In this document: positions 52,122 through 59,708 of the stretch, in pieces
Numbering within the stretch: the stretch's first letter is position 1
Layout: each line of letters begins with the position of its first letter
Assembly: GCA_031373665.1 (NCBI GenBank)
Contig: JANMMZ010000009.1
Location: forward strand, 1-64,000
Reading direction: 5' to 3'
Origin: M3007 sp031373665
GTDB taxonomy: Bacteria > Bacteroidota > Bacteroidia > Chitinophagales > Saprospiraceae
Length of the DNA stretch: 64,000 bases
The notes under the pieces: model-generated
Database searches by the model: none
What the model was told of the DNA's origin: nothing
Seen by the model: only the letters and a program-made list of their open reading frames with translations
Program-made: the position numbers and the translations under genes

Positions 52122-54431
52122 TTACTCCATCACTACTACCCGCTCGCGCCATATTGCTTTTCCGTCTATTGCTTCAAGCAGATAAATGCCACGGGCTAAG
52201 CCTTTTAGTGGCAATTCTGTTTGATTGAATAGGGTTTGTTGGTGAACGACTCGCCCCTGTAAATCCAGTATGCGGACTGTAGCATCCTGCGATAATTCTA
52301 GATCTGTGACCATAATATGTAGGGTAACAGATGGCGATACCGGATTTGGATAGATTTGGAAGTTTTGCTGATTTGATCCAAGATTTCCTGCAGAGGTAGG
52401 GACTTCACACACTGATCCACTAAGCGAGTCACCAGTAATAAGCCAGCCTTGATCGTTCACCAGGGCATTTCTGGCCTCTATAGCGTTAGTACCATATTGG
52501 AGACCCGTAGCACCCAGTTTAATCCCTGTGACCGATGGGTTGTTAGCCCTCCAACCATTAAGGGTGGCCGTATAATTTCCGCAGTCCATTCCTGAATTTG
52601 ATAGCATGTGTCCAGAACCAGATGAAGTCAAATCATCAAGCAACCAATTGCCAATAGGTTGGTTGAAATTCGGAGCATAGCGAAACATGGAAGTCATATT
52701 AGTCACCTTAGCGGTATTCCAACTACCGATAGGTTGGTTGAAATTCTTAGCTTCACTGAACATGAACCTCATATCAGTCACCTTATCTGTATTCCAATTA
52801 CCGATAGGTTGGTTAAAGTTCTTAGCATAGCTGAACATGAACCTCATATCAGTCACCTTAGTGGTATTCCAACTACCGATAGGTTGGTTAAAGTTCTGAG
52901 CATTGTTGAATATGGAACCCATATCAGTCACCTTAGCGGTATTCCAATCGCCAATAGGTTGGTTAAAATTCCTAGCACCACTGAACATGGAATTCATATT
53001 AGTCACATTAGCGGTATTCCAAGTACCAATGGGTTGATTAAAACTCGTATCAGCGTTAAACATAGAATTCATATGAGTCACATTAGCGGTATTCCAAGTA
53101 CCAATGGGTTGGTTGAAATCTGAAGCATAGTAAAACATGTAACTCATATTAGTCACATTAGCGGTATTCCAACTACCGATAGGTTGGTTGAAAGATGAAG
53201 CATTGTAAAATATGGCACCCATATTAGTCACGTTAGAGGTATTCCAATCTCCGATAGGTTGGTTAAAGTTCTTAGCTTCACGGAACATGAAACTCATATC
53301 AGTCACATTATCTGTATTCCAACTACCGATAGGTTGGTTAAATTTTAGAGCAGATTCGAACATGCGATTCATCTTGGTCACATTAGCCGTATTCCAACTA
53401 CCGATAGGTTGGTTGAAACCAGTATCAATATGGAACATGTATTGCATATTAGTCACCTTAGCAGTATTCCAATCTCCGATAGGTTGGTTAAATTTTAGAG
53501 CAGTTTCGAACATGCCGCTCATATCAGTCACCTTAGCAGTATTCCAACTACCGATAGGTTGGTTAAAAGACCGAGTACTGGCGAACATGCGATTCATATC
53601 AGTCACATTATCTGTATTCCAACTACCGATAGGTTGGTTAAAAGACAGAGCATTATAAAACATGAAACTCATATCAGTCACCTTAGCAGTATTCCAATCG
53701 CCGATAGGTTGGTTAAAAAACAGAGTTTCACGGAACATGAAACTCATATCAGTCACCTTAGCGGTATTCCAACTACCGATAGGTTGGTTAAAACCCGTAC
53801 CAGCGAACATGGCGCTCATATTCGTCACCTTTTCAGTATTCCAATTACCGATAGGTTGATTAAAACCCGTACTAGCGAACATGGCACTCATATCAGTCAC
53901 ATTACCAGTGTCCCAATTACCGATAGGGTTGTTGAAATAATAAGCATTACGAAACATGTAACTCATATCAGTCACATTAGTAAGATTCGGTACATCGCTT
54001 GCTGTTATTTTCAAATTTTCACAACCCTCAAAAGCCGAATTCATACTTGACCAGAGGACTGTACCCCATTGAGATACTTCGTTTAGGTTTGATTGGTGTG
54101 GGCCATCATCTATGAAAAATCGTCGAAGGCTGTCTGGTGCCATACGCAGCGTTACCATTTCTCCACTTGGTGCTATGTTCACAGGTAGTAGCACTTCACC
54201 AGGAGTAGTCATAGTGAAACTACCGCTACCACTATTATTCAATGAAGTAGTCCAGGTATAGGCCACTGCCCCTGTGGTCAGGGCATTGAACTTTATTCCT
54301 GTGGTTGGTGGGGAGAAAGTCCATTTGGTGACAAAATCTTCCGCCTGGGCTTGGATGACCGAGGAGTGGAAGAAAAGGGTGGCGAAAAACAGGGTACTCA
54401 AAAGGCGGGAAAAGAAATTTTTTTGATTCAT
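52122..54431 (-). CDS. DUF285/BspA-type repeat surface protein with T9SS type A sorting domain
   Basis: 769 residues. Signal peptide about 1-28 (LFFHSSVIQAQ). Residues about 150-620 are 18 tandem copies of a 25-residue unit, FNQPIGxWNTxxVTxMxxMF, one of the DUF285 ('Mycoplasma lipoprotein') repeats that form BspA-like leucine-rich solenoids. The first unit (FNNPIGNWDT) and the last (ending LLDDLTSS) diverge, and two units lack one residue. Residues about 685-769 are a T9SS type A domain (IYPNPVSPSVTLHIMVTD). Likely an adhesin on the cell surface. The array is expected to vary in copy number. Confidence 0.92.
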   Translation of the reverse strand: MNQKNFFSRLLSTLFFATLFFHSSVIQAQAEDFVTKWTFSPPTTGIKFNALTTGAVAYTWTTSLNNSGSGSFTMTTPGEVLLPVNIAPSGEMVTLRMAPDSLRRFFIDDGPHQSNLNEVSQWGTVLWSSMNSAFEGCENLKITASDVPNLTNVTDMSYMFRNAYYFNNPIGNWDTGNVTDMSAMFASTGFNQPIGNWNTEKVTNMSAMFAGTGFNQPIGSWNTAKVTDMSFMFRETLFFNQPIGDWNTAKVTDMSFMFYNALSFNQPIGSWNTDNVTDMNRMFASTRSFNQPIGSWNTAKVTDMSGMFETALKFNQPIGDWNTAKVTNMQYMFHIDTGFNQPIGSWNTANVTKMNRMFESALKFNQPIGSWNTDNVTDMSFMFREAKNFNQPIGDWNTSNVTNMGAIFYNASSFNQPIGSWNTANVTNMSYMFYYASDFNQPIGTWNTANVTHMNSMFNADTSFNQPIGTWNTANVTNMNSMFSGARNFNQPIGDWNTAKVTDMGSIFNNAQNFNQPIGSWNTTKVTDMRFMFSYAKNFNQPIGNWNTDKVTDMRFMFSEAKNFNQPIGSWNTAKVTNMTSMFRYAPNFNQPIGNWLLDDLTSSGSGHMLSNSGMDCGNYTATLNGWRANNPSVTGIKLGATGLQYGTNAIEARNALVNDQGWLITGDSLSGSVCEVPTSAGNLGSNQQNFQIYPNPVSPSVTLHIMVTDLELSQDATVRILDLQGRVVHQQTLFNQTELPLKGLARGIYLLEAIDGKAIWRERVVVME
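52620..53960. repeat. 75-bp tandem repeats coding for DUF285 units
   Basis: Minus-strand units of 75 bp sharing the 20-base core CCGATAGGTTGGTTAAA(A/G) on the plus strand (with CCAATAGGTTGG or CCAATGGGTTG variants), one per 25-residue protein unit. Open frames on the opposite strand across this block are by-products of the period. Confidence 0.85.
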
Positions 54432-54676
54432 TTTTTAAAAAATTAGGTGTGATAGGTGTGGTTTTTGAGTTCTCAACAGTCAAAATTAATCCCTAAAACC
54501 GAAAACTAATGACAAATCTACAATAAACTATGCATAAAGAGATACAATTCTTATTTAATGTAAAATTGCAGCAAAAAAATATGATACAAGTGGCTTAGAC
54601 GAGTACAGATTTGATGATGACTATTAAGGCAATAGAACGATTTTGCCAGAACGCATAAAAATGTATGGTAAGTCCC

Positions 54677-54684
54677 TATCTTTG
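54677..54684 (+). promoter_or_regulatory. -7 promoter box (TATCTTTG) of the TDO-channel operon
   Basis: TATCTTTGCGAC matches TAnnTTTG only 4 bp before the ATG at 54689, suggesting a leaderless or nearly leaderless message and ruling against the upstream ATG at 54665. Confidence 0.5.
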
Positions 54685-54688
54685 CGAC

Positions 54689-55792
54689 ATGCACAAGTAC
54701 AGTACCATTCATTATCATAATTATCTTCAGTTGGACAAAGTCTTGGATGCTCAACATCCGAGGAGTGCCGAGTTGGAGCCCGTGCCAGCGCACGAAGAGA
54801 TGTTGTTTATCATCATCCATCAAGTGTATGAACTTTGGTTTAAACAAATCATCCATGAGATCAGTTCGGTGACAGCCATGTTTGAGGGTCACCACGTGGA
54901 CGAACACAACATTGGTACGGCCATTGCACGGCTCAATCGGGTGGTCGAAATCCAAAAATTATTGATCCAACAGATTCAGGTCTTGGAAACAATGACCCCG
55001 CTTGATTTTCTTGATTTTCGTAACTATTTATTTCCGGCCTCCGGCTTTCAAAGTTTTCAGTTCCGTATCGTAGAAGCCATGCTGGGTTTGCAGGAAGAAG
55101 GCCGATTGACCTATAATAATGTGCCGTACGCTTCGGTGTTTGAACAATCGCAGCAAGATACCCTGAAACAAATTGCTGAAAACCGATCTTTATTTGATCT
55201 GGTGGAGGACTGGTTGGAGCGTATTCCTTTTTTGCAGATCGGTGATTTTAATTTCTTAGACCAATACCGTGGCGCGGTGCGTCGTATGTTGGATTCTGAA
55301 ATGGCTGCCATTCAGGCATCGGAATACTTGAGCGTGGCCGAAAAAGAAATGCGGGCCAAGATGCTTGGCGGCACTGATACCTATTTTCAATCGGTACTCA
55401 ATCCTGCCTCGCACGAACAAATGCGCCAAGAAGGCAAACTCAGGCTGTCTTATAAAGCAAGTATTGCCGCGCTGCTCATCAATTTGTATCGCGATGAACC
55501 CATTTTGCATGGGCCTTTCAATTTGTTGGTTGCCTTGATGGATATTGATGAGAACTTTACGACTTGGCGGTATAGGCATTCTCAAATGGTACTGCGTATG
55601 TTAGGTCGCAAGGTGGGTACGGGCGGCTCTTCTGGTTATGAATATTTGCACGCTACGGCGGTAAAACACCATATATTTAGTGATCTTCACAATATTTCTA
55701 CCCTGTTAATACCTCGATCCGAACTTCCTAAATTGTCGTCCGAACTCAAAAGAGAACTTGGGTTTTATTGGCGCGGCGAGGAAAACCAATAA
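54689..55792 (+). CDS. Tryptophan 2,3-dioxygenase family heme protein
   Basis: 367 residues from ATG 54689. Opens L-tryptophan's indole ring to N-formylkynurenine in the family. Seen: YNHYLQLDKVLDAQ-like opening (HKYSTIHYHNYLQLDKVL), AHEEMLFIIIHQVYELWFKQIIHEI, TPLDFLDFRNYLFPASGFQSFQFR, and WRYRHSQMVLRMLGRKVGTGGSSGYEYL, where the WRYRH His is the heme ligand and GTGGSSG the substrate loop. No kynurenine formamidase or other kyn gene follows; the next gene is a ligand-gated channel. Confidence 0.93.
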   Translation: MHKYSTIHYHNYLQLDKVLDAQHPRSAELEPVPAHEEMLFIIIHQVYELWFKQIIHEISSVTAMFEGHHVDEHNIGTAIARLNRVVEIQKLLIQQIQVLETMTPLDFLDFRNYLFPASGFQSFQFRIVEAMLGLQEEGRLTYNNVPYASVFEQSQQDTLKQIAENRSLFDLVEDWLERIPFLQIGDFNFLDQYRGAVRRMLDSEMAAIQASEYLSVAEKEMRAKMLGGTDTYFQSVLNPASHEQMRQEGKLRLSYKASIAALLINLYRDEPILHGPFNLLVALMDIDENFTTWRYRHSQMVLRMLGRKVGTGGSSGYEYLHATAVKHHIFSDLHNISTLLIPRSELPKLSSELKRELGFYWRGEENQ

Positions 55793-55815
55793 CAATCTTT
55801 AAATTTCAGTCAACA

Positions 55816-56799
55816 ATGTATCAATCTTGGCATCAGGTTATCACCCACTCTGTTAAATGCTCCATATTGTTGCTTTCTTTGCTGTGCTGCTCGGCATTAC
55901 ATGCCGGCAAACCACAGGAAGTCCGCACAGGCATCTATTTGATGAACTTGTATGGGATCAATATGGAAGAACACTCGTATTATGCTGATTTTTATGTATG
56001 GTTTAAATGGAAGGGCAGTATTGATCCTACGCAGATAGAGTTTGTCAATAGTATCGAAAAATGGAGCGTAGAACAAGCCACTTTTGATGGTGATAGTCTT
56101 CCTGTGGTATTGCCGGATGGCACCAAGTACAAGATATATCGGATTGAAAGCCGCTTTTTCCACTCTTTTTCCTTGAATCGCTTCCCGTTGGATAAGCATA
56201 GTTTGGATATTCAGATTGAAAATCCCGAATATCCCATAGATTCATTGGTATATCTGCCCGATACTGCCAAGTCGGCGGATGTACGGAATACATTAAAAAT
56301 AGTAGGTTGGGAAATGACCCAGTCCAAACTTAAAACCAGTGTACACGATTATAAAAACAACTTTGGAAACCCTAAAGAAAATGCCCAAAAATTCAGTTCA
56401 TTAACCTTTGAATTGACTTTGGAACGACCCTTTAGTTATTTTCTTTTGAAAATGCTATTGCCCATTGCCTTGGTTATCATGGTTAGCCTTGGAGCCTTGT
56501 TGTTGCATCCTTCTCACATTGATACCCGTAGTTCTTTGCCGATAGGCGGTCTATTGACGGCGGTTTTTTTGCAGCAAACGTACAATGGGGCGTTGCCCGA
56601 TACTGGTTATATGGTTTTGATGGATAAAATATACCTCTTGGGGTATATCATTATTTCTTTGATACTATTGCAAGTGATCCGATCTGGAAATCAGGCTTTA
56701 AAAGGACAATCAGAGAATAGTATTATGGAACGAGAACGGTTATTGGCTGGTATTTTCGCAGTGTTTTTCTGCCTTGGTGTTTTGGCCTTGGCCATATAA
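55816..56799 (+). CDS. Pentameric ligand-gated ion channel (Cys-loop family, ELIC/GLIC type)
   Basis: 327 residues from ATG 55816 (MYQSWHQV). Signal peptide ending ALHAG; extracellular beta-sandwich about 30-210 with SYYADFYVWFKWKGSIDP, the typical prokaryotic W-Y-V-W-F-x-W strand, and RFFHSFSLNRFPLDKHSLDIQIE with the conserved FPLD-H pattern replacing the Cys-loop; then four helices, M1 at FSYFLLKMLLPIALVIMV and M2 at SSLPIGGLLTAVFLQQ. No intracellular M3-M4 loop. Start is 23 bp after the TDO stop, so probably one transcript. The ligand is unknown; an indole or kynurenine-type ligand is a hypothesis only. Confidence 0.9.
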   Translation: MYQSWHQVITHSVKCSILLLSLLCCSALHAGKPQEVRTGIYLMNLYGINMEEHSYYADFYVWFKWKGSIDPTQIEFVNSIEKWSVEQATFDGDSLPVVLPDGTKYKIYRIESRFFHSFSLNRFPLDKHSLDIQIENPEYPIDSLVYLPDTAKSADVRNTLKIVGWEMTQSKLKTSVHDYKNNFGNPKENAQKFSSLTFELTLERPFSYFLLKMLLPIALVIMVSLGALLLHPSHIDTRSSLPIGGLLTAVFLQQTYNGALPDTGYMVLMDKIYLLGYIIISLILLQVIRSGNQALKGQSENSIMERERLLAGIFAVFFCLGVLALAI

Positions 56800-56881
56800 A
56801 CATCACAACAACAAGGCTACTTTTATGACAACAACAGGCATATAATATAAATATCTTACTTTTCAATCTTCTCGATGCTAA

Positions 56882-56983
56882 TTAGCGACTGCTTATACCG
56901 TGCCAGGTAGTGCAGCCCAGTTTCAGGCATTTGCTGATAATCCGATGTTCATGTTGGCGGATGAGTTGCCAAAAATTGGATAA
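56882..56983 (+). pseudogene. Possible coding remnant
   Basis: A 33-codon stretch without start codon reads LATAYTVPGSAAQFQAFADN...LPKIG and stops at TAA 56981-56983. Its composition is protein-like and it abuts the upp gene, but no family is recognised. Confidence 0.2.
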
Positions 56984-56987
56984 GCCA

Positions 56988-57635
56988 CTATAACTTTTCT
57001 CCAAATGCTAGGTCGCCCGCATCGCCCAAACCGGGAACGATGTATGACTTTGCAGTAAGTTCTTCATCAATAGCCGCCGCCCAGATGTGGGCTTTCGGAA
57101 AATGTTTTTGAACGTGGTCAATACCAGTGGTGCTGGCTATAACCGCCGCTACATGGATGACTGATGGAACGCCAAGTCGCTGCAATTCTTGCAAGGCCAC
57201 TTGGACTGAGGCTCCAGTTGCGAGCATCGGATCACACAAAATTAAGGTGCAACCATCCAAGCGCGGGGCACTCACATAATCTAATTTTATTTCGAAAGCA
57301 TCGCCGTGTAAATGACTGCGATAGGCTGATATAAATGCATTGTCGGCATCGTCAAAGTAATTCAACATGCCTTGGTGAAACGGAAGCCCAGCCCTAAGAA
57401 CGGTACCCAAAACAATTTTGCGCAATGGCAATACGGTCTCTGCTATGCCTAGCGGACTTTCAATTTGGGCGGGTTTGAACTCAAATGTTTTTGAAATTTC
57501 GTAGGCCATTACCTCACCGATCCGCTCCAAGTTGCGCCTAAAGCGCATACGATCGGTCTGCACCTTGGTGCTGCGCAGTTCTGCAACAAACCGGTGGACA
57601 ATGGAATGGGTGGCTGAAAGATCATGTATGTTCAT
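56988..57635 (-). CDS. upp: Uracil phosphoribosyltransferase
   Basis: Salvages uracil to UMP with PRPP. 215 residues. Seen: the Upp flap region GTVLRAGLPFHQGMLNYFDDADNAFISAYR, and the PRPP loop LILCDPMLATGASVQVAL, then the C-terminal PGLGDAGDLAFG, the uracil-recognition segment of the family. ATG 57635 overlaps the rpoN stop by 4 bp. Confidence 0.96.
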   Translation of the reverse strand: MNIHDLSATHSIVHRFVAELRSTKVQTDRMRFRRNLERIGEVMAYEISKTFEFKPAQIESPLGIAETVLPLRKIVLGTVLRAGLPFHQGMLNYFDDADNAFISAYRSHLHGDAFEIKLDYVSAPRLDGCTLILCDPMLATGASVQVALQELQRLGVPSVIHVAAVIASTTGIDHVQKHFPKAHIWAAAIDEELTAKSYIVPGLGDAGDLAFGEKL

Positions 57636-59284
57636 AATGATTTGCGCAATCGGGCTACTGGAATATTGAGTTGCTCTCGGTATTTTGCGACCGTTCGGCG
57701 GGCAATATTGTAGCCTTTTTTCATTAAAATAGTCTTCAACTTTTCATCTGACAAGGGGCGGCGCTTGTTTTCTTCGTCCAGTACCTCGGTCAATATTTTT
57801 TTCACCTCTAATGTAGAAACCTCTTCCCCATCTTGGGTACTTAGGCTCTCTGAAAAGAATTCTTTGAGCCTTTTGGTGCCAAATTCGGTTTGTACATATT
57901 TAGAATTGGCTACCCTCGATACGGTTGAAATATCAAGCGAGGTAGCATCAGCAATATCTTTCAAAATCATTGGCCTGATTTTTTTCTGATCGCCCGTCAA
58001 AAAATATTCCTCCTGATGGTTTAGTATGGCACCCATACTCATCATCATGGTTTGTTGGCGTTGTTTGATAGCATCTATAAACCACTTGGCGCTGTCAATT
58101 TTCTGCTTGATGAACATGACGGCTTCTTTTTCCTTGCGAGACGCCCGTTTTCCATGTCGCCCATCGTGAAATGCTTTGAGCATATCGCGGTATTGATCGT
58201 TGATGCGCAGGTCAGGTGCATTTCGGGCGTTGAGTGAAAGTTCCAATTCGCCATCGCGATTATTGACAACGAAATCTGGCACAACGTAATTCAATGCCCT
58301 ATCGCCTTTCGTGATAAAACCGCTGGCGGGCTTAGGGTTCAGTTTCAATATTTCATTGATGGCATCTTTAAGATCATCTTCATCAATATTCAATTGGCGG
58401 CATAATTTTGGGTAGTGTTTCTTTGTAAACTCATCAAAATAATGCCCAATAATACGAATGGCTACCCGAATAGACATTTTTTCATCCAATGACAAATGTT
58501 CATCCTCTTGGCGCATTCGCGCTTGCAACTGCAACAACAAACACTCTTGGAGGTCTCTTGCACCAGTACCTGGCGGGTCAAATTGTTGAATTTTTAGAAG
58601 CAGTTTGTTGATCTCTTTTTCGTGGGTCGAAATATTTTGGCTAAATAAGAGGTCATCCACCATGGCATCGGGGTCGCGGCGCAGATACCCATCGTCGTCT
58701 ATAGAGCCAATAATTTGAAGCGCAATGGCGTGCTCTCGCTCATCTTCTAGTTTAAGCAAGCCCAATTGTTGTTCCAGGTACTCATGAAAGGTATTTTCAA
58801 AAGTCAGCGGCATAGACCTATCTTCTTCATCTCCGCCCCGACCTTCATCGCGGGTACTGTAGGAACTAGGATCATCTTCTATAAAATCAACGAGGTAATC
58901 ATCCAGTTCAAAGTCATCTTCGCGACTGGCGGTTGATTCCTCATCGTCACCATAATCTTCTGCCGACTCCCTATCTGATTCTGCTGAGGCTATTTCGGCT
59001 TGACTGAAATCTTCTTGGTTGGTTTCGCCCGCTTCCGCTTTTTGTTCCCGCTCGTAGTAACTCATGTCGGCATCCGAAAGATCCATTTCACTCATACTCT
59101 CCGACATATCCAGACCTTCATCACCTTCTTCTAAGGCTGGATTTATTTCCATCTCCTCTTGAATGCGTTGTTCCAAATTGGCCGTCGGTATCTGTAGCAG
59201 TTTCATGAGTTGAATCTGCTGGGGTGATAGTTTTTGCGATAATTTTTGAGATAAGGTTTGTTTAGAACCGTAATATGATGCCAT
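57632..59284 (-). CDS. rpoN: RNA polymerase sigma-54 factor
   Basis: 550 residues. Region I: QTLSQKLSQKLSPQQIQLMKLLQIPTANLEQRIQEEMEINPAL, the activator-binding Gln/Leu-rich part; region II: an unusually acidic linker (about 50-160, runs of Asp/Glu); region III: core-binding and HTH domains, with the RpoN box ARRTVAKYRE at about residue 530. Works only with AAA+ enhancer-binding activators; none is in this window. Its stop overlaps the upp start, an unusual pairing. Confidence 0.96.
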   Translation of the reverse strand: MASYYGSKQTLSQKLSQKLSPQQIQLMKLLQIPTANLEQRIQEEMEINPALEEGDEGLDMSESMSEMDLSDADMSYYEREQKAEAGETNQEDFSQAEIASAESDRESAEDYGDDEESTASREDDFELDDYLVDFIEDDPSSYSTRDEGRGGDEEDRSMPLTFENTFHEYLEQQLGLLKLEDEREHAIALQIIGSIDDDGYLRRDPDAMVDDLLFSQNISTHEKEINKLLLKIQQFDPPGTGARDLQECLLLQLQARMRQEDEHLSLDEKMSIRVAIRIIGHYFDEFTKKHYPKLCRQLNIDEDDLKDAINEILKLNPKPASGFITKGDRALNYVVPDFVVNNRDGELELSLNARNAPDLRINDQYRDMLKAFHDGRHGKRASRKEKEAVMFIKQKIDSAKWFIDAIKQRQQTMMMSMGAILNHQEEYFLTGDQKKIRPMILKDIADATSLDISTVSRVANSKYVQTEFGTKRLKEFFSESLSTQDGEEVSTLEVKKILTEVLDEENKRRPLSDEKLKTILMKKGYNIARRTVAKYREQLNIPVARLRKSL

Positions 59285-59708
59285 CTCTGCTCAGTAAAGG
59301 ATTATGATTAAAAAGAAGATCGGTTAAGTTTCTATATTTTCACATGGCAAAAGTACACTATATTACCAGTTATATGAACGGCTTTATCAAAAAACAGGCC
59401 AAATTTTAATATTTTTTTTATTGAACTTTGTTTCTTTGTTTTAGTATTTTAGCGTTTTACTTACAATTTATTGTTATTGTTCATTTTACAAGTTAAATAT
59501 TTTTAATAAATAATAATTAACAAATGTAATATTTTTTTGGCAAGCGGGGTTGAAACTTTGGTAGTATTGGAATATAGAGTGTTGGAGTTTGGAAGTACGA
59601 TCGCGGAGTTTTTCGACAGATAGGCTTTTTGGGATTGTTTTTTCAGCAGGGTTTTTAAAACAGGCTTCTGTAGAAATTTCACGACTACGCTCATAAAAGC
59701 CGTACTTT
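59285..59708. other. 424-bp AT-rich gap before the radical SAM gene
   Basis: Contains the rpoN -7 box and a very AT-rich stretch (59400-59540). A minus-strand frame (59486-59749, 87 codons, overlapping the next gene's start) reads like KTIPKSLSVEKLRDRTSKLQ; I cannot place it in a family and count it as possible repeat-derived sequence rather than a gene. Confidence 0.4.
59348..59355 (-). promoter_or_regulatory. -7 promoter box (TACTTTTG) of rpoN-upp
   Basis: The minus strand reads GTACTTTTGCC, matching TAnnTTTG, 63 bp before the rpoN ATG. Confidence 0.45.

Noticed and set aside
52659..54050. Several long plus-strand open frames opposite the DUF285 gene, with their own repeated 'protein' units
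   Set aside because: They arise from the 75-bp period, which keeps other frames open; the minus-strand frame has a signal peptide, a known repeat family and a sorting domain.
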